The translations under genes and the position numbers were made by a program. From Arthrobacter globiformis (GTDB lineage: Bacteria > Actinomycetota > Actinomycetes > Actinomycetales > Micrococcaceae): a stretch of 64,000 nucleotides of DNA. The stretch spans positions 682,001 to 746,000 of the forward strand of contig NZ_JAUSYZ010000001.1 of NCBI RefSeq assembly GCF_030817195.1, given 5' to 3'. This document shows, piece by piece, positions 1 to 8,361 of the stretch. Position 1 is the stretch's first letter. Each line of letters begins with the position of its first letter. The notes under the pieces are model-generated. The model searched no databases. It saw nothing but the letters and a program-made list of their open reading frames with translations, and had not been told where the DNA came from.

Positions 1-738
1 GCCGGGGCCGCGTTCGATCCGGTCGCTGATGCGCAGGGCGCCCATCTTGTCGCAGATCTGGATGATGTTGTGCTTCTCGTGTGTGGCGAACGCGACGTGG
101 TGCATGCGCGGGCCGTTGCCGCCGGTCAGGGCGGTGTCGTGCACGGTCTGCTTGCGGTGCATCCACGCGGCGTAGGTGACGCCGTCGGAATCCTTGATGT
201 CTTCGGAGACGCGGAAGCCGAGGTCCTCCAGGTACTTGCGGCCGCGGGGAACGTCCGGGGTGACCTGGTTGAAGTGGTCCAGGCGCACCAGCTCACCGGC
301 GGAGTAGAGGTCGTAGCGCTGGGTGAGACGCTCCACGTGCTCGGTCTCGTAGAAGAACTCGTAAGGGAAGCCCAGCGGGTCCTCGACGCGGACGGAGTCG
401 CCGATGCCCTTCGTGAAGCCTTCCTTGCGGCGCTCGGTGCGGCAGCCCAGTTCCTTGTAGTACGCCTCGGCGGCGTCCACCTCGGCCGGGGACTTCACCC
501 GGTACGCGAAGGCTGCCACGGCGGCGATGGGACCCTGGCGCAGCACCAGGTTGTGATGGATGAACTCCTCCAGGGAACGGAGGTAGATGGTGTTTTCATC
601 CTCTTCGGTGACGTGCAGGCCCAGGACGTCAACGTAGAACTCGCGCGACTTGACAAGGTCCGTGACCACGATCTCCATGTAGGCGCAGCGGACGATGTCC
701 GGTGCCGGGGCGGTGGGGGTGGGGACGAAGTTGGTCAT
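1..738 (-). CDS. hpaD: 3,4-dihydroxyphenylacetate 2,3-dioxygenase (partial, C-terminus beyond window)
   Basis: Extradiol ring-cleavage dioxygenase of the vicinal-oxygen-chelate fold. It opens homoprotocatechuate to 5-carboxymethyl-2-hydroxymuconate semialdehyde in the cytoplasm. The 246 visible codons start MTNFVPTP. They carry His155 (in LDHFN), His200 and His214 (in MHHVAF), at the same numbers as the iron/manganese ligands and second-sphere His200 of the Brevibacterium fuscum and Arthrobacter enzymes; the third ligand (Glu267) lies beyond the left edge. The family is about 365 residues, so roughly one third is missing. It is the last visible gene of a minus-strand operon, 48 nt after hpaE, whose product acts on the same intermediate. 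Identification is firm; the metal used (Fe or Mn) cannot be told from the sequence. Confidence 0.95.
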   Translation of the reverse strand, partial: MTNFVPTPTAPAPDIVRCAYMEIVVTDLVKSREFYVDVLGLHVTEEDENTIYLRSLEEFIHHNLVLRQGPIAAVAAFAYRVKSPAEVDAAEAYYKELGCRTERRKEGFTKGIGDSVRVEDPLGFPYEFFYETEHVERLTQRYDLYSAGELVRLDHFNQVTPDVPRGRKYLEDLGFRVSEDIKDSDGVTYAAWMHRKQTVHDTALTGGNGPRMHHVAFATHEKHNIIQICDKMGALRISDRIERGPG

Positions 739-786
739 GATGTTCTCTCTTCTTTGAAAGGGGCCGGTAAGCGCTGGGTCGAAAAA

Positions 787-2301
787 TTAGGCGCCGAATT
801 TGGGGGTGTGGACGGAGCCGAGCGTGATGTGCACGGCCTGCTGGTCGGTGTAGAAATCGATGGAGCGGTAGCCGCCCTCGTGGCCCAGGCCGGAGGCCTT
901 GACCCCGCCGAACGGGGTGCGGAGGTCGCGGACGTTGTGGCTGTTCAGCCACACCATGCCGGCCTCCACGTTCTGGGCGAAGTTGTGCGCCCGGGTCAGG
1001 TTCTGGGTCCAGATGTAGGCCGCCAGGCCGTACTTGGTGTTGTTGGCCAGGGCGAGGGCCTCGTCGTCGTTCTCAAACGGGGTGATGGCGACGACGGGAC
1101 CGAAGATCTCCTCCTGGAAGATCCGGGCGTCGGGGGAGACGTCGGCAAAGACGGTGGGGGCGATGTAGTTGCCCTCCGGCAGGCCTTCGGGCCGTCCGCC
1201 GCCGGCCAGCAGCCGGCCTTCGGACTTGCCGATCTCCACGTAGGAGGCCACCTTCTCATAGTGTTCGGGGTGCACCAGGGCACCCACCTGCGTCTTGGGA
1301 TCGTGCGGGTCCCCGACGACGATGTTCTTGGCCCGGGCGGCGTACTTCTCGCAGAACTCGTCGTAGATGGCGCGTTCCACCAGGATGCGGGAGCCGGCGG
1401 TGCAGCGTTCGCCGTTGAGCGAGAAGACGCCGAACAGCGCGGAGTCGATCGCGGCGTCCAGGTCGGCGTCGGCGAACACGACGCACGGGGACTTGCCGCC
1501 GAGCTCCATGGACAGGCCCTTGAGGTTCACGGCGGCGTTGCGGAAGATGGTCTGGCCCGTGGTGGTCTCGCCGGTGAAGGAGATCAGCGGGACGTCAGGG
1601 TGCTTGACCAGGGCGTCGCCGGCTTCCTCGCCCAGGCCGTTGACCAGGTTGAAGACGCCGTCCGGCAGGCCTGCCTCCTTGAAGATGGTGGCCCACAGCG
1701 ACGCGGACAGCGGGGTAAATTCGGCCGGCTTGAGGACCACGGTGTTGCCGGTGGCCAGAGCCGGGGCCAGCTTCCAGGACTCCAGCATGAACGGGGTGTT
1801 CCACGGGGTGATGAGTCCGGCCACGCCGATCGGCTTGCGGTTCACGTAGTTGATCTGCGAGCCGGGGACCTTCATGGCGTCGTCGAACTGGGCCACGATC
1901 AGGTCCGCGAAGAAGCGGAAGTTCTCCGCTGCACGCAAGGCCTGGCCCTTCGCCTGGGTGATGGGCAGGCCGGTGTCGAAGGTTTCCAGTTCGGCGAGGC
2001 GCGCTTCCTGGGCTTCGACGGCGTCGGCAATCTTGTTCAGGACACGGGCGCGCTCACGGGGCTTCATCTTGGGCCACGGGCCGCTGGTGAACGCTTCGCG
2101 GGCCGCGGCGACGGCGAGGTCGATGTCTTCCTTCTGGCCCGCGGCGGCGGTGGCGTAGTTCTGGTTGGATACCGGGTCCAGGACGTCGAAGGTCTTCCCG
2201 CGCACGGAGTCAACGAACTTGCCGTTGATGAAGTGCTGGATATGCGTGGGCAGGTTCTCGGGGACGTAGTGCTTTGCTGCTGTTTCTACAGGGGTCGTCA
2301 T
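787..2301 (-). CDS. hpaE: 5-carboxymethyl-2-hydroxymuconate semialdehyde dehydrogenase
   Basis: NAD-dependent aldehyde dehydrogenase that oxidises the HpaD ring-cleavage product to 5-carboxymethyl-2-hydroxymuconate. The 504-residue protein has the family's usual length. It has the oxyanion Asn168 (PWNTP), general base Glu266 (MELGGKS) and nucleophile Cys300 (NGERCTAG). I start at the ATG giving MTTPVETAAK. The frame stays open about 130 nt further upstream, but that part is low-complexity Pro/Thr-rich and overlaps the upstream GntR gene. It lies 22 nt after the GntR stop and 48 nt before hpaD, so the three are probably co-transcribed. The substrate is inferred from its position next to hpaD; the ALDH family call is certain. 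Confidence 0.93.
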   Translation of the reverse strand: MTTPVETAAKHYVPENLPTHIQHFINGKFVDSVRGKTFDVLDPVSNQNYATAAAGQKEDIDLAVAAAREAFTSGPWPKMKPRERARVLNKIADAVEAQEARLAELETFDTGLPITQAKGQALRAAENFRFFADLIVAQFDDAMKVPGSQINYVNRKPIGVAGLITPWNTPFMLESWKLAPALATGNTVVLKPAEFTPLSASLWATIFKEAGLPDGVFNLVNGLGEEAGDALVKHPDVPLISFTGETTTGQTIFRNAAVNLKGLSMELGGKSPCVVFADADLDAAIDSALFGVFSLNGERCTAGSRILVERAIYDEFCEKYAARAKNIVVGDPHDPKTQVGALVHPEHYEKVASYVEIGKSEGRLLAGGGRPEGLPEGNYIAPTVFADVSPDARIFQEEIFGPVVAITPFENDDEALALANNTKYGLAAYIWTQNLTRAHNFAQNVEAGMVWLNSHNVRDLRTPFGGVKASGLGHEGGYRSIDFYTDQQAVHITLGSVHTPKFGA

Positions 2302-2323
2302 CGTTGAGGTCCTAACTGTGTTG

Positions 2324-3031
2324 TTAAGGATTGGGGTCTGTGGCGTTGGTTTGGGAGAGGTATGCGTCGAGGGTGGCGGAGCGGTGGAGCCGTGCTGCTT
2401 TTTCGATGGTGTCGGCGTCGGCACCGGTTTCAATGAGCTTTAGCAGGGCCTCGTGTTCGTCCACGGACTCGTGGGCGCGGCCGGGAACAAAGCGGAACGT
2501 TGAGGACCGCAGTGATGCCAGCCGGTTCCAGCCGCGGTGGACCAGATCCAGGATGTGCGGGTTGGGGCAGTGCTCGAACAGGACGCTGTGAAAGTCCTGG
2601 TTGAGCCGGGTGAAACGGACGGGGTCGAAGTGCTTCAGGCACTCGCGCATCTCGGCGTTCACGGCGCGGGCCCGGGCAATGTCCGCTTCGCCGACCAGCG
2701 GTGCGGACAACGCCGTGGCCGCACCTTCCACGATGCTCAGGGTCTGCATCGTGTAGAGGTACTCGGTGGGGTCGATTCCGGCCACGGTGGCCCCGACGTT
2801 GCGTTCGAACTTCACCAGGTTTTCGGCCTCAAGCCGGCGGATGGCTTCCCGGACCGGGACCACGCTGAAGCCGAGGTCTTTGGCGATGGCAGCCAGGACC
2901 AGCCGGTAGCCGGGCGTGTAGGTGCCCTCCACGATCCGCGCCTTGATGGCCTGGTAGGCCTGCTCGGACTTGCTGCCCGCGGTGCTCGCAGAAGTGCTCT
3001 CAGCAGCGGGGGCGGTTGCCGTCTCAATCAT
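2324..3031 (-). CDS. GntR-family regulator, FadR/FCD type
   Basis: A 235-residue transcription factor with an N-terminal winged helix-turn-helix (about residues 22-90, including the typical VPVREAIRRLEAE recognition region) and an all-helical FCD effector domain (about 95-225). FCD domains bind carboxylic acids, often with a metal. The ATG at 3031 overlaps the TGA of the upstream fusion gene as ATGA, which decides the start and implies translational coupling. An in-frame ATG at 3061 would overlap that gene by 30 nt and is less likely. Lying inside the homoprotocatechuate operon, it probably represses it in response to a pathway acid. The perfect GTATAC-centred palindrome at 4526-4535 upstream of the operon is the natural operator candidate. 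Ligand and sign of regulation are inferred. Confidence 0.88.
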   Translation of the reverse strand: MIETATAPAAESTSASTAGSKSEQAYQAIKARIVEGTYTPGYRLVLAAIAKDLGFSVVPVREAIRRLEAENLVKFERNVGATVAGIDPTEYLYTMQTLSIVEGAATALSAPLVGEADIARARAVNAEMRECLKHFDPVRFTRLNQDFHSVLFEHCPNPHILDLVHRGWNRLASLRSSTFRFVPGRAHESVDEHEALLKLIETGADADTIEKAARLHRSATLDAYLSQTNATDPNP

Positions 3032-4500
3032 TGGCTTTGCCTGCTTCCCATTGCTTCCCATTCCTCATACTTGGCGCGCCATTCCGCGTTGAGCGGGTAG
3101 AGCCCGTCCACGCTGTGGCCCTGCTCCACCATTTCGGCGATGAAAACCTCTTCGCGTTCCTGGGCAATCGAGTCGTTGGCGACTTCCTCGGCCAGGGCCG
3201 GCGGGATCACCAGGATGCCGTCCGAGTCAGCCACGATGATGTCCCCGGGCTGCACCGTGGTGCCGCCGCAGGCGATGGTGATGTCGGTGTCCCACGGGAT
3301 GTGGCGACGGCCTAGCACGGCGGGGTGCGGGTTGGAGTAGTAGGTGGGCAGCTCCATGGCAGCCACGGCGGAGAAGTCGCGGACCCCGCCGTCGGTAATG
3401 ATGGCTGCGGCGCCGCGGACCTGGGCGCGCAGGGCCAGGATGTCGCCGATGGTCCCGGTGCCCTTCTCGCCGCGGGCTTCCATGACCAGGATTTCGCCTT
3501 CGTTCACGGAGTCGATCGCGCGTTTCTGCGCATTGAAGCCGCCGCCGTGCGTCTTGAAGAGGTCCTCACGATTAGGCACGTAGCGCAGGGTCCGGGCCAG
3601 GCCCACTACCCTGCGGTCCGGGCGGGTGGCGGTGAGGCCGTCGATGCTGACGTTGTTAAGGCCGCGCTTGCGCAGCTGGGAAGACAGCGTGGCGGTGCAG
3701 ACGCTCTCCAGCTTCGCCTTGAGCTCCGGGCTCAGGGCAGATTCGGTGGCGGGGAGGCCTGCTGCCTCCCGCGAGCCGTAGGCCTCTTCGCGCTGGAGGT
3801 CATCGGCCTTGGGCCGGGCACCAAAGTCAGCGAACGCCGTCGTGCCTTCCTTAACTGTGGTGGTGAGGCGGCCGGTGGTCAGGTGAGCGTCAGCTGTGCT
3901 GACCTCCACCTCCAGCACGTCGCCGGGCACGGCGACGGAGGCGCCGGCCGGCGTGCCGGTGAGGATGATGTCCCCCTCCTCGAGGGTGAGCAGCTGGGAC
4001 AGGTCCGCCACGAGCCGGGCGAACGGGAAGAGCAGGTCTTCGGTGGTGTCATCCTGCACCAGTTCCCCGTTGTGCCAGGTGCGGATGCGCAGTTTGGCGG
4101 GGTCGACGGCGTCTGCCGGAATCAGTGCCGGGCCCACCGGGGTGAAGCCGTCGCCGCCCTTGGACCGGAGGTTGGAGCCCTTGTCCGCGTAGCGGAGGTC
4201 GTACACGCCGAGGTCGTTGCTGGCCGTGACCGCGGCGACGTGGCCCCAGGCGTCTTCGACCTCGACGCGGCGGGCCGCCTTGCCGATGATGATGGCGATC
4301 TCGCCCTCAAAGCCGAGGAGTTCGCAGCCGGCCGGGCGTTCGACGGCGGTGCCGGTCAGGGACAGTGACGACGAGGGCTTCAGGAAGTAGGAGGGCTGGG
4401 CCGGCGTCCGGCCGCGCTGGGCGGCACGGCTGGGGTAGTTGATGTGCACCGCGATCACCTTGCGTGCTGCTGCCAAGGTGTCGTCGTTGACCTGCTCCAA
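3028..4500 (-). CDS. hpaG: FAH-family isomerase/decarboxylase fused to an RraA-like aldolase domain
   Basis: A 490-residue two-domain enzyme. Residues about 1-230 are a fumarylacetoacetate-hydrolase fold like HpaG (5-carboxymethyl-2-hydroxymuconate isomerase / OPET decarboxylase), with metal ligands in FEGE (65-68) and Asp96 (ASNDLG). Residues about 255-485 are RraA/HMG-aldolase-like and keep the D-X20-R-D signature (Asp353, Arg374-Asp375) seen in members with class II pyruvate aldolase or oxaloacetate decarboxylase activity. The frame is open to an ATG at 4560, but TTG at 4500 has a GAGGAG ribosome site 6 nt upstream and starts just before the conserved FAH domain. It is the first gene of the minus-strand operon and overlaps gntR by 4 nt. 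The C-terminal domain may perform the final aldolase step, otherwise done by HpaI; that is inference. Confidence 0.85.
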   Translation of the reverse strand: MEQVNDDTLAAARKVIAVHINYPSRAAQRGRTPAQPSYFLKPSSSLSLTGTAVERPAGCELLGFEGEIAIIIGKAARRVEVEDAWGHVAAVTASNDLGVYDLRYADKGSNLRSKGGDGFTPVGPALIPADAVDPAKLRIRTWHNGELVQDDTTEDLLFPFARLVADLSQLLTLEEGDIILTGTPAGASVAVPGDVLEVEVSTADAHLTTGRLTTTVKEGTTAFADFGARPKADDLQREEAYGSREAAGLPATESALSPELKAKLESVCTATLSSQLRKRGLNNVSIDGLTATRPDRRVVGLARTLRYVPNREDLFKTHGGGFNAQKRAIDSVNEGEILVMEARGEKGTGTIGDILALRAQVRGAAAIITDGGVRDFSAVAAMELPTYYSNPHPAVLGRRHIPWDTDITIACGGTTVQPGDIIVADSDGILVIPPALAEEVANDSIAQEREEVFIAEMVEQGHSVDGLYPLNAEWRAKYEEWEAMGSRQSQ

Positions 4501-4525
4501 AGCGTTCTCCTCATCAGGTACGAAA

Positions 4526-4535
4526 TCGTATACGA
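4526..4535. promoter_or_regulatory. Candidate GntR operator TCGTATACGA
   Basis: Perfect 10-bp palindrome centred on GTATAC, 26 nt upstream of the TTG start of the FAH-RraA gene and just outside its GAGGAG ribosome site. FCD-type GntR regulators commonly bind GTATAC-centred or TNGTnnnACNA palindromes, and a gntR of that type is the next gene of the operon. Binding is inferred. Confidence 0.6.
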
Positions 4536-4645
4536 AACATACTGGACCGTTTCCGGCCACTGCGTCAACCCCTGTTTTCGGGGGAGGGGAAGCTGGTTGT
4601 AACGCGGGTCATATGTGACGTACAGTACTGAAGCATAACCACAAT

Positions 4646-4682
4646 TTCTATTATCGAACCATGTGTTCCGATATAGAACACA
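4646..4682. promoter_or_regulatory. Two phased TTC-N7-GAA inverted repeats upstream of the hydroxylase
   Basis: The first is TTC-N7-GAA at 4646-4658. The second is a longer perfect palindrome, TGTGTTC-N7-GAACACA, at 4662-4682. Their TTC triplets are exactly 20 bp apart, about two helical turns. They sit 43-79 nt upstream of the GTG start of the hydroxylase, where an activator would bind. The layout resembles sites of IclR-family activators of aromatic catabolism, but no IclR gene is visible in the window. Confidence 0.5.
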
Positions 4683-4724
4683 AGATTGGCGAAAGCCAGC
4701 CACACAGTGAAGTGAGGAAAGCCC

Positions 4725-6635
4725 GTGCAGTTCCACCACCACGGTTACGTTTCCGGTGACCCGCGCATCCAGCCGGCGGCCGGCGTCGGCATCAACCGCC
4801 CTGAAGAGCTGCCCGACGAGGTTGACGTGCTCATCGTGGGCTCCGGCCCCGCGGGCATGCTCGCCGCCGCCCAGCTCTCGCAGTTCCCGGACATCACCAC
4901 ACGCATCGTGGAGCGCCGCGGCGGCCGCCTCGCAATCGGCCAGGCCGACGGCATCCAGGCCCGCAGCGTCGAGACATTCCAGGCGTTCGGTTTCGCCGAG
5001 GAGATCATTGCGGAGGCCTACCGGATCACCGAGATGGCGTTCTGGAAGCCGAGTCCGGAGAACCCGAAGCACATCGTCCGCGCCGCCCGCGCGGTCGACG
5101 ACGAGATGGGCATCAGCGAATTCCCGCACCTGATCGTCAACCAGGCCCGGGTGCTGGACTACTTCGCCAGGGTCATGGCCTTCTCCCCGACCCGCATGAC
5201 CCCCGATTATGGCTATGAGTTCAGCAGCCTCGACGTCGCGGAGGCGGGGGAGTACCCGGTCACAGTGACCCTGGTCCACACCACCGGTGAGGTGGCAGGC
5301 CAGGAGCGCGTTGTGCGGGCCAAGTACGTCGTGGGTGCCGACGGTGCGCGCAGCAAGGTCCGCGAATCGATCGGCTGCACGCTCGCCGGAGACCAGGCCA
5401 ACCACGCCTGGGGCGTCATGGATGTCCTCGCATCCACCGACTTCCCGGACATCCGCACCAAGTGCGCCATCCAGTCCCACGACGGCGGCAGCATCCTGCT
5501 GATCCCCCGCGAGGGCGGCCACCTGTTCCGCATGTACGTCGACCTCGGCGTCGTGCCGGAGAACGACAACGGCGCCATCCGCAAGACCACCATCGAACAG
5601 ATCATCGCCCACGCGAACCAGATCCTGCAGCCCTACACCCTCGACGTCCGCAACGTCGCCTGGCACAGCGTGTACGAGGTGGGCCACCGCCTCACCGACA
5701 GGTTCGACGACGTCCTGCCGGAGCAGCGGGACACCCGCACGCCGCGGGTGTTCATCACCGGCGACGCCTGCCACACGCACAGCGCCAAGGCAGGCCAAGG
5801 CATGAACGTGTCCATGCAGGACGGCTTCAACATCGGCTGGAAGCTTGGCCACGTGCTCGAGGGCCGCAGCCCGGAGTCGCTGCTCGCCACGTACTCCGCG
5901 GAGCGCCAGGTCGTCGCGAAAAACCTGATCGATTTCGATAAGGAATGGTCCACCCTTATGGCCAAGAAGCCCGAAGAGTTCGAGGACCCCTCCGAGCTTG
6001 AGGACTTCTACGTGCGCACCGCCGAATTCCCGGCCGGCTTCATGACGGAGTACGCGCCGTCGATGATCGTCGCCGAGGCGAAGTACGCCGGGCTGGCCAC
6101 GGGTTTCCCCACCGGCAAGCGCTTCAAGTCCGCTCCCGTGCAGCGCGTCTGCGACACCAACCCGCTGCACCTGGGTCACCAGGCTACGGCCGACGGCCGC
6201 TGGCGCATCTACGTGTTCGCCGACCCCGCCGAAGCCGGAGCCGCGTCGCCGACCACTGACTTCGCGCGCTGGCTGGAGAACTCTCCGGAGTCGCCGCTCG
6301 CGGCCACGCCGGAGGGTGCCGACGCCGACGCCTGGTTCGACGTGAAGGTCATTTACCAGCAGGACCACAGGGGCATCGACATCAACGCCGTCCCGGCCGT
6401 GTTCAAGCCGGAGGTCGGGCCGTTCAAGCTCACCAACCTGGAGAAGGTCTACGGCACCGACCCGAAGGCCGACATCTTCGAGCTTCGCGGCCTCGACCGC
6501 GCCGGCGTCGTGGTGGTGGTCCGCCCGGACCAGTACGTGGCGAACGTCCTGCCGCTGACCGCGACGGCGGAGCTCGGGGCGTTCTTTGCGCCCCTGTTGC
6601 CGGCGCGCCGCGGACTGGTAAGCCACCACGCCTGA
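4725..6635 (+). CDS. FAD-dependent aromatic hydroxylase, MobA / phenol hydroxylase type
   Basis: A 636-residue class A flavoprotein monooxygenase. Visible are the FAD-binding GSGPAG (39-44), the DG motif with Asp206 (GADGARSKVRE), the GD motif with Asp347 (ITGDACHTHS) and a C-terminal thioredoxin-like domain typical of phenol hydroxylases. The N-terminus (MQFHHHGYVSGDP) and overall length strongly resemble 3-hydroxybenzoate 4-monooxygenase MobA. The GTG start is fixed by GAGG 7 nt upstream. It is divergent from the homoprotocatechuate operon, so an alternative substrate is a hydroxyphenylacetate, converted to 3,4-dihydroxyphenylacetate without the usual two-component HpaBC. Family assignment is firm; substrate is undecided between 3-hydroxybenzoate and hydroxyphenylacetate. 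Confidence 0.85.
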   Translation: MQFHHHGYVSGDPRIQPAAGVGINRPEELPDEVDVLIVGSGPAGMLAAAQLSQFPDITTRIVERRGGRLAIGQADGIQARSVETFQAFGFAEEIIAEAYRITEMAFWKPSPENPKHIVRAARAVDDEMGISEFPHLIVNQARVLDYFARVMAFSPTRMTPDYGYEFSSLDVAEAGEYPVTVTLVHTTGEVAGQERVVRAKYVVGADGARSKVRESIGCTLAGDQANHAWGVMDVLASTDFPDIRTKCAIQSHDGGSILLIPREGGHLFRMYVDLGVVPENDNGAIRKTTIEQIIAHANQILQPYTLDVRNVAWHSVYEVGHRLTDRFDDVLPEQRDTRTPRVFITGDACHTHSAKAGQGMNVSMQDGFNIGWKLGHVLEGRSPESLLATYSAERQVVAKNLIDFDKEWSTLMAKKPEEFEDPSELEDFYVRTAEFPAGFMTEYAPSMIVAEAKYAGLATGFPTGKRFKSAPVQRVCDTNPLHLGHQATADGRWRIYVFADPAEAGAASPTTDFARWLENSPESPLAATPEGADADAWFDVKVIYQQDHRGIDINAVPAVFKPEVGPFKLTNLEKVYGTDPKADIFELRGLDRAGVVVVVRPDQYVANVLPLTATAELGAFFAPLLPARRGLVSHHA

Positions 6636-6637
6636 GA

Positions 6638-6682
6638 AATGAAATAGCCGGGGAGCGCAAAGGCCTCCCCGGCTGTTTCATT
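6638..6682 (+). terminator. Intrinsic terminator after the hydroxylase
   Basis: Long hairpin 3 nt after the stop codon. An AATGAAATAGCCGGGGAG arm faces CTCCCCGGCTGTTTCATT, with only a single mismatched base in the stem. Confidence 0.75.
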
Positions 6683-6836
6683 CTTGGCTGCGCCAGCCAC
6701 CACCAGTGCGCTGAGGCACAACAATTGATCGCTGCCAGACAAGCCCTGTCCGGCCGGGACTGCCAAGCTGGAATTCCAGGTGCGAGGCCATTGCCGGCAC
6801 CCCTCTCCAACGCTCATGACCGTTAAGAAGGATCCA

Positions 6837-8336
6837 ATGAGTATTTCAAATTCCGCGTCCCGGACCGCAGAAGAAGCAAATCCGCGCAAGGAGCAGTCCA
6901 CCGCCCTCCGCGCGGGCAGCATCGGCGTTCTGGGCATCCTCTTTTTCGTTCTTTCAGCCCAGGCTCCGCTGACCGGCATCGTCGGTGCAGCGCCCCTGGC
7001 GGCTGCACTCGGCAATGGTGCCGGGGCACCGGGCGCCTACCTCGTCGTCGGCATTGTCATTGTCATCTTCGCCGTCGGGTTCGTGGCCATGAGCCGGAAG
7101 GTGCAGGCCAGCGGCGCCTTTTACGCCTACATCAGCGCCGCCTTCGGCAGAAAGACCGGCACGGGCGCCGCCTGGTTGGCACTGCTGGCGTACAGCACAG
7201 TGCAGGCCGCCATGTACGGACTGTATGGTGCGGCCTTCTCCGGCCTGCTGCGTTCCGCCGGCGTGACCGTTCCCTGGTGGCTTCTCGCCGTTGCCACCAT
7301 GGCAGGCGTGCAGGTTCTTGGCTCGATGAACATTGAACTCGGCGCCCGCGTCCTGGCATTTCTTGTGGGCCTGGAAGTGGCGATTCTGCTGCTGTTCGGA
7401 TTCACCGTCCTGCTGAAGGGTGGAGGCCCCGAGGGCCTTAACATGGCGGCCTCGTTCTCCCCTGAAGCGATCGCCAGCGGCGCCCCAGGCGTTGCCATCA
7501 TGTTCGCCGTTGCATCCATGTTTGGCTTCGAGTCAACGGCCATCTACTCCGCCGAGGCCAAGGATCCGCACCGGACGGTGGCGCGGGCAACGTACCTCTC
7601 CGTGGGCATCATCGCCGTGTTTTTCGCTTTCATCACGTGGATGCTCGTGAGCTTCTACGGGCCCTCTCACGTCATCGATGCCGCCGGAGCTGCCCTGGAG
7701 TCGGGAGACGCGACCTCCTTCGTGATCGGGCCGCTTGTTGAGTTGTTCGGCCCGTGGGCCGGTGTGACTGCAGGAATCCTCCTGGTGACGTCCCTCCTGG
7801 CCGGCATCATCGCCTTCCACAACGGCATCAACCGCTACCTCCACTCGCTGGCCCTGCGCGGCTCCCTGCCCGCTGTCCTGGCGCGGACCAACAAGCATCG
7901 CGCCCCTGCATCCGCAGCCTGGATCCAGACAAGTGTCGCCGTGCTGCTCGTGGCTCCGTTCGCGGTACTGGGGATGGACCCGGTGCTGACGCTCTTCTCG
8001 TGGTTTAGCGGGCTCGCGGTTGCAGCGCTGCTGGTGCTGTACATGCTCTGCTCCCTGGCCGTCGTCGCATTCTTCCGCCGCGAACGGGAGCCGGGGCAAC
8101 TCTGGCAGACCCTCATCGCACCGGCGCTCGCTTCGCTGCTGCTGGCGTGGGTCCTCTACCTGGTGGTCAGCAACTTCACCTCCCTCATCGGGGGGAGCGC
8201 CGAAACAGCGGTGGGGCTGCTGGTTGCCGTCCCCGTGATGTTCGTGGCCGGAGTGTTGGCGGAAATCGCGGTGGAAAAGCGCGGCCGCACCTCAGCGCCC
8301 GCGTTTGCCAATGAGGCTGCTGCCATCGCTGACTAA
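6837..8336 (+). CDS. APC-family amino acid/amine permease
   Basis: A 499-residue integral membrane protein of the amino acid-polyamine-organocation superfamily with about 12 hydrophobic segments. It carries the family's conserved GFESTAIYSAEAKDP region and a late IAFHNGINRYLHSLA loop. Start chosen at ATG 6837 (MSISNSASR), preceded by AAGAAGGA; the frame is open further upstream without conserved sequence. It follows the aromatic hydroxylase but is separated from it by a terminator and about 150 nt, so it is probably its own unit. It is similar in these motifs to the permease at 38950-40407. Substrate is unknown: an amino acid, amine or aromatic acid are all possible. Confidence 0.85.
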   Translation: MSISNSASRTAEEANPRKEQSTALRAGSIGVLGILFFVLSAQAPLTGIVGAAPLAAALGNGAGAPGAYLVVGIVIVIFAVGFVAMSRKVQASGAFYAYISAAFGRKTGTGAAWLALLAYSTVQAAMYGLYGAAFSGLLRSAGVTVPWWLLAVATMAGVQVLGSMNIELGARVLAFLVGLEVAILLLFGFTVLLKGGGPEGLNMAASFSPEAIASGAPGVAIMFAVASMFGFESTAIYSAEAKDPHRTVARATYLSVGIIAVFFAFITWMLVSFYGPSHVIDAAGAALESGDATSFVIGPLVELFGPWAGVTAGILLVTSLLAGIIAFHNGINRYLHSLALRGSLPAVLARTNKHRAPASAAWIQTSVAVLLVAPFAVLGMDPVLTLFSWFSGLAVAALLVLYMLCSLAVVAFFRREREPGQLWQTLIAPALASLLLAWVLYLVVSNFTSLIGGSAETAVGLLVAVPVMFVAGVLAEIAVEKRGRTSAPAFANEAAAIAD

Positions 8337-8361
8337 CGGCTCGTCGGCGGCTAACGGTTCG

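Noticed and set aside
70..2307. A 745-codon open frame on the + strand across the hpaD-hpaE region
   Set aside because: It is the antisense shadow of hpaD, hpaE and the gap between them; it has no domain, and the minus-strand proteins carry full catalytic motifs.
4455..6629. A 724-codon open frame on the minus strand opposite the hydroxylase
   Set aside because: Antisense of a well-defined flavoprotein gene in GC-rich DNA; composition is typical of a shadow frame and no family is recognisable.
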